From: an uncultured Bacilli bacterium
GTDB taxonomy: Bacteria > Bacillota_I > Bacilli_A > RF39 > UBA660
Length of the DNA: 23,674 bases
Assembly: GCA_947630415.1 (NCBI GenBank)
Contig: CANRHM010000009.1
Coordinates: 1 to 23,674 of the forward strand
Reading direction: 5' to 3'
Part shown: piece by piece, positions 15,409 through 23,442 of the stretch
How positions within the stretch are numbered: position 1 is the first letter of the stretch
How the letters are laid out: every line of letters starts with the position of its first letter
Translations under genes and position numbers: made by a program
Notes under the pieces: generated by a model
Seen by the model: the letters and a program-made list of their open reading frames with translations, nothing else
Databases searched by the model: none
Told to the model about the DNA's origin: nothing

Positions 15409-16629
15409 TTATCGTAGTTTTAGAGCACATACGCATTCGACATGATAGGTATTAGGAAACATATCGATAGGAATAACTTTATCTATTTTATAGAATTCTT
15501 GTAGTTCATTTAAGTCTCTTGCTAACGTAATGGGATCACAGGAAACATAACAAATATCTTTTGGTCTCATTTGTTTTAAGACTTTTTTTGTTTTGGCATC
15601 GAGTCCTTTTCTTGGAGGATCTACAATGACAAAGTCAAAAGAGGGTAAGGAAGTAATAACTTCTTCTACTTTTCCTTTATAAAAAGTAATATTACTTCGG
15701 TGATTTAGTTCTTTGTTTTGATGGGCATTTTGAATAGCACTTTCCACCACCTCAACTCCTGTTACTTGGTCCACATAAGGACTTGCAAGAAGACCTAAAG
15801 TACCTGTTCCACAATATAAATCGAGTAACGTTTTAGGCTTTTTTTCTCCCACAATATCTAAAACACATTGATATAAGATCGGTGTCATTTCTCTATTTAC
15901 TTGAAAGAAAGAGGAAGAAGAAAGAACGAAAGTAAAACCTAATAGTTCCATCGTAAAAGGGGATTTTTGATAGATGATTTTATGATTCTGTTCTATTTGT
16001 AATACTTCAAAATCTTTTAATACACTAAGGAATTTTTCTAACTCAAGATTCCCTTGAATAGCTAAAAGGAACTCCTCTTTTTGATTTATACGAATTTGAA
16101 TTTCTTGAAAAGGTGAAGATTCATTTAAATAAACTTGTATCTTTTCAATTAAATTGTTCATCTTATTTGGAAGTAAAAGGCACTTTTTAATAGGGATTAA
16201 TTCGTTGGTTTTTTCTTTCGATAAAGCCAGAAAATGATCTTTTACTTTAAGAACTACTTTATTACGGTAATGAAAACTTTGTCCTTTTTTTAAAGGGGCA
16301 ATCGGTCCATCGTAGGAAGCATAACGAGATAGAATCTCTTTTATTTTAGCTTCTTTAAAATGCATTTGTCCTTCTTCATTCTCATGTTGTAATTGACACC
16401 CTCCACATACACCATAATAGGGACAAGGTGCCTCTTGTCTTAAAGGAGAAGCTTCTAAAATATGTTCTATCTTTCCTCTTTTAAAATTGTTCTTTTCGGA
16501 AGTGATTACTACATCTACAACTTCCCCTTCTAAACCTTGTTTTACAAAAATAAGCTCATTATCAATTTTTCCTAGACCATCACCAAAATGATCTTGTTTT
16601 AAAATGGTTACTTTTTCTAATTCTTTCAT
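15409..16629 (-). CDS. 23S rRNA (uracil-C5)-methyltransferase, RlmD/RlmCD type
   Basis: A 406-residue SAM-dependent RNA m5U methyltransferase of the TrmA/RlmD family. An N-terminal TRAM domain (about 1-60, HFGDGLGKID) is followed by the [4Fe-4S] cysteines 69, 75, 78 and 150 (CPYYGVCGGC). The Rossmann domain has the SAM loop LLDLYCGTGTLGL, the VIVDPPRKGL motif and the catalytic-Cys stretch CYVSCDPITLARDL. It ends HVECVCALKLR. The exact target (U747, U1939 or both) cannot be decided from sequence alone. A TATAAT -10 lies at 16647-16652, divergent from the gerA promoter. Confidence 0.9.
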   Translation of the reverse strand: MKELEKVTILKQDHFGDGLGKIDNELIFVKQGLEGEVVDVVITSEKNNFKRGKIEHILEASPLRQEAPCPYYGVCGGCQLQHENEEGQMHFKEAKIKEILSRYASYDGPIAPLKKGQSFHYRNKVVLKVKDHFLALSKEKTNELIPIKKCLLLPNKMNNLIEKIQVYLNESSPFQEIQIRINQKEEFLLAIQGNLELEKFLSVLKDFEVLQIEQNHKIIYQKSPFTMELLGFTFVLSSSSFFQVNREMTPILYQCVLDIVGEKKPKTLLDLYCGTGTLGLLASPYVDQVTGVEVVESAIQNAHQNKELNHRSNITFYKGKVEEVITSLPSFDFVIVDPPRKGLDAKTKKVLKQMRPKDICYVSCDPITLARDLNELQEFYKIDKVIPIDMFPNTYHVECVCALKLR

Positions 16630-16687
16630 ACTTCATCGCCACCTTTATTATAAAGGATTTTTAAATACTTGCCTAGTTTATTTTATG

Positions 16688-16717
16688 GTCATACTTTAGA
16701 AAACTTTTGCCATACTA
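16688..16717 (+). promoter_or_regulatory. Sigma-G (forespore) type promoter of the germination operon
   Basis: GTCATA (16688-16693) and CATACTA (16711-16717) are separated by exactly 17 bp. CATACTA is the characteristic -10 of Bacillus sigma-G/sigma-F promoters, and the -35 fits the xxATA form. The start of transcription would be about 17 nt before the gerA ATG. Known gerA operons are sigma-G controlled, which agrees. Confidence 0.6.
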
Positions 16718-16740
16718 AAAATAAGAAAGAAGGAAATCTG

Positions 16741-18177
16741 ATGCAAGAGATTATTGACCAAATTAAAAAAGACGTAGGAAATAGTTCCGATTTTATTTAT
16801 AGAGAAATTGAAATTGATCATAAAAAAGTAACATTGGTCTTTAATGAAGTCCTTTCCAGTAGTGATGATATTAATGAGTTTGTTCTTAAATATCTTGCTC
16901 AAATTATTGAAAAGAAGATTCCTATTTCCTCGCTTTATACTTATTTTATGAATTCCATGCCAGGACACCACATCAAGGAAATTAAAGATTATCAAGAGTT
17001 AATCGATTCTCTTTATAATGGATACACGATTATCATGACTAGTACTAAAGAAATTTTTGGAGTAGAAACCAAAATGAGTCTTGACCGTGGCATTGGAGAA
17101 GCACAAAACGAACAATCTCTTCAAGGACCTAAAGATGCTTTTACCGAAAACTTTAATAAAAATCTAGGACTTGTCAGGAAGCGAATTAAGAGTAGGCACT
17201 TATGGCTAGAGGAACTTACGATTGGAAAAGAAACCAAGACCAAAGTAGGTCTTATCTATATGGAAAATATTGTGGAAGATAAGTTAGTACAAAAAGTCAA
17301 AAAACGCCTACAAAAAATCAATATCGATGGCATCATCGATAGTGGATATATCAAAGAAGAATTAGAAGAAGGTTTTATCAAAATATTTCCTACCATTCTA
17401 TCAACTGAACGACCGGATTTAGTGAGCATGGCTTTACTCGAAGGAAAATTAGCTATTATTGTTGACAACAGTCCTTATGTATTAATCATTCCTTGTTTTT
17501 TAATTGATCTTTTTCATACTTCGGACGATTATTATCAAAAACCAGTTAATATTACGTTTATTCGCATTATTAGACTCTTGGCTTTTCTGATTGCGATTTT
17601 TATTCCAGCCTTTTATGTTGCCGTGACCACGCATAACCAAGAGGCTTTGACTTTGGACTTGCTGATTAACTTTACTGCGCAAAGAGAAATGGTTCCCTTC
17701 CCTGCTTTAATCGAAGCCCTTTTAATGGGCATCACTTTTGAAATCTTAAGAGAAAGTGATACGAGGATGCCTTCTAGTATGGGAACCGCGGTCTCTATTT
17801 TAGGAGGATTAGTCTTAGGGGATGCCGCTGTGAATGCTGGAATTGTCTCTCCTATTATGATTATCGTTATTGCTATATCGGCGATATCTGGACTTCTCTT
17901 CTCCTCCATTGAAATGATTTCGGCTATTCGGTTTTGGCGTTTCCTCTTGCTCTTTCTTGCTACCCTTCTTGGAATCTATGGTATCTTTTTAGGAGGCATT
18001 TTCCTAATCATTCATTTAACTAGTCTTCATTCGTTTGGAAAACCTTATCTTGCTCCATTTGCTCCTTATGTTCCAAGTGAACAACGAGATGCCCTCATCA
18101 AGACGAATCCTTCTAAAGTCCGTTATCGAAATCCTTTATTAACATCTAAAAACAAAGTACGTGGGAGGTCCGAATGA
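16741..18177 (+). CDS. Spore germinant receptor subunit A (GerA family)
   Basis: A 478-residue A-subunit of a GerA-type nutrient receptor in the spore inner membrane. The N-terminal soluble domain spans about residues 1-265 and includes the DRGIGEAQNEQSL region. The membrane domain has about four to five helices from residue 280 onward and carries the family stretch PFPALIEALLMGITFEIL, then a variant of the usual REAGxRLP (RESDTRMPSS) and a Gly/Ala-rich helix. The frame is open 24 codons further upstream, but that would start within the promoter. ATG 16741 has the AGAAGGA site at the right distance. It ends in an ATGA overlap with the C subunit, showing that TGA is a stop in this organism. 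Confidence 0.93.
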   Translation: MQEIIDQIKKDVGNSSDFIYREIEIDHKKVTLVFNEVLSSSDDINEFVLKYLAQIIEKKIPISSLYTYFMNSMPGHHIKEIKDYQELIDSLYNGYTIIMTSTKEIFGVETKMSLDRGIGEAQNEQSLQGPKDAFTENFNKNLGLVRKRIKSRHLWLEELTIGKETKTKVGLIYMENIVEDKLVQKVKKRLQKINIDGIIDSGYIKEELEEGFIKIFPTILSTERPDLVSMALLEGKLAIIVDNSPYVLIIPCFLIDLFHTSDDYYQKPVNITFIRIIRLLAFLIAIFIPAFYVAVTTHNQEALTLDLLINFTAQREMVPFPALIEALLMGITFEILRESDTRMPSSMGTAVSILGGLVLGDAAVNAGIVSPIMIIVIAISAISGLLFSSIEMISAIRFWRFLLLFLATLLGIYGIFLGGIFLIIHLTSLHSFGKPYLAPFAPYVPSEQRDALIKTNPSKVRYRNPLLTSKNKVRGRSE

Positions 18178-19199
18178 AAAAAATTCTATTTCTTTTTATC
18201 TTTCTTTTCTTGTTTACCGGATGTGTTAGTTATACTGAGTTAAACGAATTAGGTATTATTAATGCGATTGCTCTATCAAAGGAAAATGAGGAAATCATTT
18301 TGACAGCCAGTCTTTTGTCTCCTAAAAAAGAAGAAGGAGAATCGACTTATGATATACGTTTTCTAGAAAGCAAAGGCAAAACCATCGATGAAGCATTTCA
18401 AAATCTCTATTTAGAATCCAATAAAAAAATCTTTTTATCACACTTACAACTTTTGGTGGTAGATGAAGCGATGGCACAAAACCATTTAAAAGAATTACTT
18501 TCTTTTTTTCTAGAAAATGAGACCTCTAGAAATAATTTCCCGATTGTTCTTGCTAAAGAGGCCCCTCCCCAAGAACTTTTACAAACAGATGAAGCCTCTC
18601 CTTCGGTCGAAGACTTACTATTAGTAAATCAAACCACTAGAAGTGAATCGTTTCTTTTAACGTTAGAAGATTTAGCACGTCTTATTTTAGAAGAAGATTC
18701 ATCGGTTATTCCAGTTGTTGGCTTTAATCAGAATCCGATCATTTTAGGGCTTGCCTATGTAAAGGGACAAAAGGTTGAGTATCTTTCTTTAGAAGAAAGT
18801 AATGCCTATCTTTTTCTTACAAATAAAATCCAAAAAATGAACTTTACGTTGGAAGATGAAAAAATAACGGTCGATGAAAATAATACTTTAGTTACAGCTT
18901 CTAAAAATCAAATCCATATTACCTTTCAAACTACACTTTTCTTTGACGGAGATAAAGAAAAAGGAAAAACTCTTTTTGAAGAAGAAGTACGAAAACGAAT
19001 AGATTCTCTTTTTCAAAAATTAAAAGAAGAAGATATCGATTTACTACACTTTACTACCTTGGTTTATAGAAATGATTACCCTTACTATAAAACGCATAGT
19101 GAAAATTTATTTCACCATCTAAGTTATGAAATTACCTTTCAAACCAAAGTAGAAAATGCTAGTCTAAAACAGGAAGGAGGAAATTATGAATCAAGATAA
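18174..19199 (+). CDS. Spore germination lipoprotein, Ger(x)C family
   Basis: A 341-residue C-subunit of the germinant receptor, a lipoprotein on the outer face of the spore inner membrane. The signal peptide MKKILFLFIFLFLF leads to the lipobox FTGC, with Cys17 the lipidation site. The next residues (YTELNELGIINAIAL) are the usual opening of GerC proteins. Domain boundaries are diverged, but the overall length is near the family norm. It overlaps gerA by 4 nt and the B subunit by 14 nt, indicating tight coupling and matched stoichiometry. Confidence 0.9.
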   Translation: MKKILFLFIFLFLFTGCVSYTELNELGIINAIALSKENEEIILTASLLSPKKEEGESTYDIRFLESKGKTIDEAFQNLYLESNKKIFLSHLQLLVVDEAMAQNHLKELLSFFLENETSRNNFPIVLAKEAPPQELLQTDEASPSVEDLLLVNQTTRSESFLLTLEDLARLILEEDSSVIPVVGFNQNPIILGLAYVKGQKVEYLSLEESNAYLFLTNKIQKMNFTLEDEKITVDENNTLVTASKNQIHITFQTTLFFDGDKEKGKTLFEEEVRKRIDSLFQKLKEEDIDLLHFTTLVYRNDYPYYKTHSENLFHHLSYEITFQTKVENASLKQEGGNYESR

Positions 19200-20253
19200 T
19201 AAAGTATCCGATAGACAAATCTTCTATCTTATTTTCTTTTTAACGAAAAGCCTCTTTCTTCTTTTTATGACCAATACGTTGTTTAGGCTTTCCAAAAATG
19301 AAGTTTTAATTGTAGCTTTACTGGGAACGGTTCTTGGACTTCTTCCATTATTCATGTATCTATCGATTTGGAAAAAGAAAGAAAACTTAAATCTCTTTGA
19401 AAAAATAGAGTCTTCTTTTTCAAAACCCATTTCCCTACTTTTTCGTATTTTTTTATTTGTAGGACTTATCTTTATCAGTGTGCTTTTAACTTCTTCGATG
19501 GCTTCTTATATCAAATATAGTATGGCTAAAGAGATATCTCTAATCATCATTAGTCTTACCTTTTTACTTTTGATCTATTATCTATCTTACAAAGGAAGTA
19601 AAGCCCTCTTTCGTACGAGTGAAATCTTATTCTATCTTTTTCTTCTGTTGCTTTTGATTTCGTTTCTTGGAATCTCTAACTATATCGATATAGAACAAGT
19701 ACGTCCTTTCTTTATCGAACCCTCCTCTTCTTTTATTAAAGCCATTTTCTATTATGCTTTTTTTGCCACTTCTCCTTTACTTCTTCTTTTAATGGTTCCT
19801 AAAAATCAAATGGTCGATAAGAAAAAAAGTAGCTGGACGACTATCAAAAGCTATTTGTTTTCCAATCTTTTGATTTGGATCTTCTTCTTTCTTACCATAA
19901 GTGTACTAGGAATTGATCTTGCTTTGTATTACCAATCCCCCTTCACAATTTTGCTTAAAAAAATTACCTTTTTAAAAATTATTGAACGCTTAGAAATACT
20001 TTTATCAATGCATTTCCTATTTGATTTTATTCTTCTTTTAGGAAGTATTTTCTTACTATTAAAGCAGGGAATCGAAAGTATTTTTGGATTAAAGGAAGAA
20101 AAAAAGAAGATGAAAGCTCTTGTACTAGTGGTTCTCTTTCTTCTTTTTGGAAGTATCTATATTCCTTTCAATCTTTCTCTTTATAGTGGAATTGTTTTAG
20201 TTGTTTCCTATATTCTTCCCTTTTTTCTATTTTTAAAAAATATAAGGAGTTAA
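19186..20253 (+). CDS. Spore germination permease subunit B (GerB family)
   Basis: A 355-residue integral membrane protein with about ten hydrophobic helices, the B-subunit of the receptor, related to the APC amino-acid transporter superfamily and thought to bind the germinant. It opens KVSDRQIFYLIFFLTKS, as in GerB proteins, which begin with an ISxxQ pattern. Gene order is A-C-B. The start at 19186 has an AGGAAGGAGG site within the end of the C gene. The terminator hairpin overlaps its stop. Confidence 0.9.
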   Translation: MNQDNKVSDRQIFYLIFFLTKSLFLLFMTNTLFRLSKNEVLIVALLGTVLGLLPLFMYLSIWKKKENLNLFEKIESSFSKPISLLFRIFLFVGLIFISVLLTSSMASYIKYSMAKEISLIIISLTFLLLIYYLSYKGSKALFRTSEILFYLFLLLLLISFLGISNYIDIEQVRPFFIEPSSSFIKAIFYYAFFATSPLLLLLMVPKNQMVDKKKSSWTTIKSYLFSNLLIWIFFFLTISVLGIDLALYYQSPFTILLKKITFLKIIERLEILLSMHFLFDFILLLGSIFLLLKQGIESIFGLKEEKKKMKALVLVVLFLLFGSIYIPFNLSLYSGIVLVVSYILPFFLFLKNIRS

Positions 20254-20265
20254 GAGACTCCTTAT
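20242..20265. terminator. Bidirectional terminator between gerB and the convergent membrane-protein gene
   Basis: A perfect 9-bp stem ATAAGGAGT/ACTCCTTAT (20242-20250 with 20257-20265) has a 6-nt loop. It is A-rich on its left and T-rich on its right, so it can act on both strands. The stop of gerB is in the loop and the stop of the opposing gene is in the right arm. Confidence 0.8.
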
Positions 20266-20621
20266 TTTATTTGATGACTTCTAGGAATAGTGATGGTATC
20301 TTCTTTTTCATTTGTATTTGGGGAAGATTTTGGTTTATAAGTAATCAAGTTCTGGCTTTTTAAGGCTTCATACAAAGTGGATGCGCCTATGAAACCAAAG
20401 AGCGATACCCAAAGTGATGCCCAAATATTTTCTTGATAAAAGTAAAGCGTAAAAGGAATTCCTAAGGCAAACGATACCACAAGATTTAAAAGCCATATCT
20501 TATAATCTTTATTGAAAAATGGAAGCATTTTTATTTTTTGGACTAAAGCCATACTAAAAATCGAAAAAGTAATTCCAATCATCAATAATTGTAATAGTTT
20601 TGGAGTGACCAAAGCGTCCAT
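20262..20621 (-). CDS. Holin-like small membrane protein
   Basis: A 119-residue protein with three hydrophobic segments (about 8-27, 42-60 and 65-86) and a hydrophilic C-terminal tail. The segment KIWLLNLVVSFALGIPF, followed by LWVSLFGFIGASTLYEALK, recalls phage holins of the Hol44-like group, where a membrane helix ends in a FIGAxxxYxxLK pattern. No phage genes are nearby, so this may be a domesticated holin or an unrelated small membrane protein. A strong AAAGGAGG site precedes the ATG. Confidence 0.5.
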   Translation of the reverse strand: MDALVTPKLLQLLMIGITFSIFSMALVQKIKMLPFFNKDYKIWLLNLVVSFALGIPFTLYFYQENIWASLWVSLFGFIGASTLYEALKSQNLITYKPKSSPNTNEKEDTITIPRSHQIK

Positions 20622-20691
20622 CTTTATCCTCCTTTATTATTTTTCACTATAACATATTCTAACAAAGAAAGAGGAAAGATAACATTATCCC

Positions 20692-20719
20692 AAAAAAAGA
20701 AAAGTTTTTTACTTTTCTT
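20692..20719 (-). terminator. Intrinsic terminator after the exported Cys-containing protein gene
   Basis: A perfect 9-bp stem AAGAAAAGT/ACTTTTCTT (20697-20705 with 20711-20719) has a 5-nt loop and five T on the minus strand. It overlaps the stop codon of the gene. Confidence 0.8.
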
Positions 20720-21305
20720 AGTTACAAAAATAACTGTTGGCTTCTTTGGTGGTCGTTACTTGTTCTTTGGTTGGGGCTTCTGGAAAATCAAGGGTAAGTT
20801 CGTTTTCAACCGCTAGAAGACTATTTCTATTTAATTGATTATAGAGAACAACCGTAGTCTTTTCAACCGCATTCTCTTGAGATGCACTACAAAACATTTG
20901 AATTCCTTCCACTTCTTGAGATAGAACAGTACTTTCTTCACAAGTAGCAAGTAGGCTATCGATGGTCATGGTTGATCCTTCTTGCAAAGTCTTCGTTTCC
21001 GTATAGGTAATTTGATAAACTACATCATCTCTGAAATTATATTGCTCTTTATATTCGGTAACAGTATCTTGATTAGATTCCGGTTTGGTACAAACAAATA
21101 CTGTCTCATTAGATGGTTTCTCATTTTCTATAGGAAGGTTATTATCCCCTTCCGAAGGAGCAGGAATAACTCTATCTGGTAAGGTGATACGAAGAACAGG
21201 AGGCAACACGGCAAGTGCAGTAAGCAATATGATTAAAAGAACACATCCAATGACCGTTAAATCAATTCCACCTTTTCTCTTTTTCTTTTCTTCCACTTTG
21301 TTCAC
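20718..21305 (-). CDS. Membrane-anchored extracytoplasmic protein, unknown
   Basis: A 195-residue protein with a lysine-rich cytoplasmic start (about 1-13), one membrane helix (about 15-40) and an external domain after a Pro/Asn-rich linker. The external domain has four Cys (in VCTKP, TCEES, FCSAS and the final FCN), enough for two disulfides. The YKEQYNFRDDVVYQITYTET strand pattern with Thr-rich stretches resembles small YehR/DUF1307-type lipoprotein folds, but the match is weak and there is no lipobox. Role unknown. It is monocistronic, with its own terminator. Confidence 0.7.
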   Translation of the reverse strand: MNKVEEKKKRKGGIDLTVIGCVLLIILLTALAVLPPVLRITLPDRVIPAPSEGDNNLPIENEKPSNETVFVCTKPESNQDTVTEYKEQYNFRDDVVYQITYTETKTLQEGSTMTIDSLLATCEESTVLSQEVEGIQMFCSASQENAVEKTTVVLYNQLNRNSLLAVENELTLDFPEAPTKEQVTTTKEANSYFCN

Positions 21306-21404
21306 CCTCTTTTATTCTTCTTAAGTATATCATATTTATATAAAAGATAACATCTTAAAACTCTACTTTCCTAAAGTTGACGTTTTCTTTTAACAAAAGT
21401 TTCT

Positions 21405-22055
21405 TTATTCTTTTCGTATGAAATGACTTTTATCTACACCACACATCGGGCAAGTAAATCCTTCTTCTAAAGGTCCTTTATGAATGTAGCCACAAACTTC
21501 ACAGACCCATACTTCTTCACTGTCACTCTTCTTTTCCTCTTCTTCCTGATAAGTAGGCGCTTTTTTAGGTGCTTTACCTTTGATTACTTCATGATAATAT
21601 TGATAACTCATCGGTTTTAAATCCGATAACTTAACTGCTTTAGTCACTTTTGCTAGGAACAAATCATGCGTATCCATCTCGATGATATTTTCTACTTCAC
21701 AAATGAAATAAGAACACATCTTATCGGTTAACACTGGAAGTTGTTCGTCTTCGATGAAATGAAAATTTTCAAACTTGTCTTTCTCTTTCGAAGAAGAAAA
21801 GCCAAAACGTGCAATTAAATTGGGATCTACTTCTTCTGAAATAATAGATACGGCAAATTTTCTTCTTTGACGAATCACTTCGTTTGTATAATTTTCTTTA
21901 TTGAGACTAATTGAAATAATAGGATTATCTCCTCCTGTAACTTGGGTAAGTGTATTTACAATACAGCCTACTTTTTTATCTTGAAGACAAGTTATCACAT
22001 ACATTCCATAACTGATATCACGAAAAGCTTTTTTATCAATTTGATTTTTCATCAT
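21405..22055 (-). CDS. Flavin reductase-like protein fused to rubredoxin (high-molecular-weight rubredoxin type)
   Basis: 216 residues. Residues 1-165 are an FMN-binding flavin reductase-like split-barrel domain (SYGMYVITC, NTLTQVT, ISLNKENYT, FAVSIIS). Residues about 180-213 are a short rubredoxin-type iron site with CEVCG and CPMCG. A charged linker (YQEEEEKKSDSEE) joins them. In Moorella the same architecture is Hrb, an NADH:rubredoxin reductase that passes electrons to flavodiiron protein for O2 or NO removal, so an anaerobe's oxygen-defence role is likely here. No flavodiiron gene is adjacent. Two successive ATGs at the start are both possible. Confidence 0.88.
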   Translation of the reverse strand: MMKNQIDKKAFRDISYGMYVITCLQDKKVGCIVNTLTQVTGGDNPIISISLNKENYTNEVIRQRRKFAVSIISEEVDPNLIARFGFSSSKEKDKFENFHFIEDEQLPVLTDKMCSYFICEVENIIEMDTHDLFLAKVTKAVKLSDLKPMSYQYYHEVIKGKAPKKAPTYQEEEEKKSDSEEVWVCEVCGYIHKGPLEEGFTCPMCGVDKSHFIRKE

Positions 22056-22107
22056 TTTATTATCCTTTCTATATTAAGTATAGCATAGGTGAAAAGAAAA
22101 TACCATT

Positions 22108-22134
22108 TAAAAAAGAGACTTGTATTCATCTCTT
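22108..22134 (-). terminator. Intrinsic terminator of the Nudix gene
   Basis: AAGAGA/TCTCTT (22113-22118 with 22129-22134) with a 10-nt loop, followed by six T on the minus strand. It overlaps the last codons of the Nudix gene. Confidence 0.65.
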
Positions 22135-22647
22135 CAATAATATTTTTTCCATTACTAAATGGTTTTCTTCATCAAAAAACTTTCCATTTAACTTATCGGA
22201 GTGATCTTCATTAAGCATGGTAAGAAGGATATCGTAGTCGGCATAGAAGGGCACATATCCTTCTTTCTTCTCTCCTTCTGTAAGTTGTATAAAGTGAGGT
22301 TGAATCGTCTTTTCCGTCTTTACATAATAATAAGTTGTAATCATATGACGAGGTTCTTTTTTTAACGTACGATAATTATAAAAATCATCCGATAGCATCT
22401 CAATCTGTAAAACTTTATGAAAATCTTCTAAAGATAAAAGCATCCCTAATTCTTCTCTTATTTCTCTTTGAATAGCGGAAAGTTCATCTTCACCAGGTTC
22501 ACATTTTCCACCTGGAAAGATGTATTTTCCTCCTTCTTTACTCAGAATAAAACCTTTTTCACTATGCTCAATAACGGCTCTTACTTTTCTATAGAAAGTC
22601 CAATCTTTTGAGGGCGTTAACTTTTTTGGGTTCATTGTAATGTTCAT
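22126..22647 (-). CDS. Nudix hydrolase
   Basis: A 173-residue hydrolase of nucleoside diphosphate-linked compounds. The complete Nudix box is at 47-69: Gly47, Glu53, then REIREELGM with all metal-binding glutamates in place. The substrate cannot be read from sequence; house-cleaning of oxidised nucleotides is one option. The start follows AGAAGGAAAAAAT. It lies 35 nt downstream of the acetyltransferase stop and probably shares its transcript. Confidence 0.9.
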   Translation of the reverse strand: MNITMNPKKLTPSKDWTFYRKVRAVIEHSEKGFILSKEGGKYIFPGGKCEPGEDELSAIQREIREELGMLLSLEDFHKVLQIEMLSDDFYNYRTLKKEPRHMITTYYYVKTEKTIQPHFIQLTEGEKKEGYVPFYADYDILLTMLNEDHSDKLNGKFFDEENHLVMEKILLKR

Positions 22648-22682
22648 ATTTTTTCCTTCTTTGAATAAATAATTTAAAATTA

Positions 22683-23174
22683 TTATAGTTCAAATAAATA
22701 GATATTTTCAAGATATGCTTCTCTAAATGGACGAGTTCCTATATATCTTCCACCTAAGTGTTTATAAAAGTCGTTCGCTTTATTTTTATCTAGGCAACCA
22801 ATGATTAATTTTCTTCTATTTTTCTTTAAAAGTTCTTGTACGGCATATTGATATAAAAGTTTTCCATAGCCTTTTCCTTGATATTCTTTTAAAACATAAA
22901 GCGAATGGATTTCAGCGGCATCACTCAACTCTTCACTTTCTAAAGTAAAATAAAGCCAACCAATAATTTTATCGTCTAAAGTTAAAACATAATAATAAGG
23001 TTGAGTATTTATATTTTCTGTTAGTCTCTTAGCATTTTGTTTTTCACTCTTTAACAATCCTTCTAAAAAAGAATCATCTACAATTCCTTTGTAAGTGGTA
23101 TTCCACACGGTGGCAATAGCATGAGCTAATTCCATCGAATCTTCTATTTTTCTTTTTCTAATGATTGGTTCCAT
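22683..23174 (-). CDS. GNAT-family N-acetyltransferase
   Basis: A 163-residue acetyltransferase. The acetyl-CoA pyrophosphate loop is YQGKGYGKLLYQYAV (98-112), the Q/RxxGxG/A motif. The preceding strand IHSLYVLKEY and the C-terminal FYKHLGGRYIG are typical. The acceptor is unknown; small-molecule or drug acetylation are both seen in the family. Ribosome site TAGGAGTAGG. It is the first gene of the pair with the Nudix hydrolase. Confidence 0.9.
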   Translation of the reverse strand: MEPIIRKRKIEDSMELAHAIATVWNTTYKGIVDDSFLEGLLKSEKQNAKRLTENINTQPYYYVLTLDDKIIGWLYFTLESEELSDAAEIHSLYVLKEYQGKGYGKLLYQYAVQELLKKNRRKLIIGCLDKNKANDFYKHLGGRYIGTRPFREAYLENIYLFEL

Positions 23175-23240
23175 ATCCTACTCCTAATTTATAAATAATT
23201 AAAAACTTTGTATAAAGTTCTTAATTTGCAAACGATTGTT

Positions 23241-23249
23241 TGATATGCT
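23241..23249 (+). promoter_or_regulatory. Extended -10 promoter of the toxin-like gene
   Basis: TGATATGCT (TGn plus TATGCT, -10 at 23244-23249) with only a poor -35. It predicts a start near 23256, exactly where the long-range complementary arm begins. Confidence 0.45.
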
Positions 23250-23285
23250 ATTTATGGATACATTTGAAATATATCAGATGTTTTC

Positions 23286-23316
23286 CCTTTCTTTTCATCT
23301 ATTGATAAAAGAAAGG
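23286..23316 (+). promoter_or_regulatory. Stem sequestering the toxin-like ribosome site
   Basis: CCTTTCTTTT (23286-23295) and AAAAGAAAGG (23307-23316) form a perfect 10-bp stem with an 11-nt loop. The right arm contains the GAAAGG part of the Shine-Dalgarno sequence, so initiation at ATG 23327 should be blocked until the stem opens. Confidence 0.65.
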
Positions 23317-23326
23317 TGGGGGTTTT

Positions 23327-23404
23327 ATGACAAAAAGAGAACTTTCTCAATTTATTATAATTCTACTATTATTTTTTGTAGTAATCACCTTACTATTTAA
23401 ATAA
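23327..23404 (+). CDS. 25-residue hydrophobic peptide, candidate type I toxin
   Basis: It starts MTKRELSQF, followed by one hydrophobic helix of about 15 residues (FIIILLLFFVVITLL, residues 9-23), and ends FK. It has the size and layout of membrane-active type I toxins (a charged end plus one transmembrane helix) but no close match to Fst, TxpA or BsrG that I recognise. A purine-rich AGAAAGGTGGGGG site precedes the ATG and is held in a stem. The flanking architecture (complementary mRNA ends, convergent antisense promoter, terminators on both strands) is the main evidence. A leader peptide or harmless small membrane protein is the alternative. Confidence 0.65.
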   Translation: MTKRELSQFIIILLLFFVVITLLFK

Positions 23405-23442
23405 TAAAAACATCTGATTTCAACAATCGTTGATTTCAGATG
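23403..23442 (-). terminator. Terminator of the antisense RNA
   Basis: On the minus strand CATCTGA pairs with TCAGATG and, inside two mismatches, a 5-bp helix closes a 4-nt loop (23411-23442). TTTTTATT follows. It ends the antisense transcript just inside the toxin-like stop codon. Confidence 0.7.

Noticed and set aside
16669..16740. 24-codon N-terminal extension of the GerA protein
   Set aside because: It would start upstream of the sigma-G type promoter; ATG 16741 has the proper ribosome site.
23204..23219. Palindrome AACTTT-GTAT-AAAGTT as a terminator
   Set aside because: It has only a 6-bp AT-rich stem with a short T run, and it lies upstream of both flanking genes, where no transcript needs to end.
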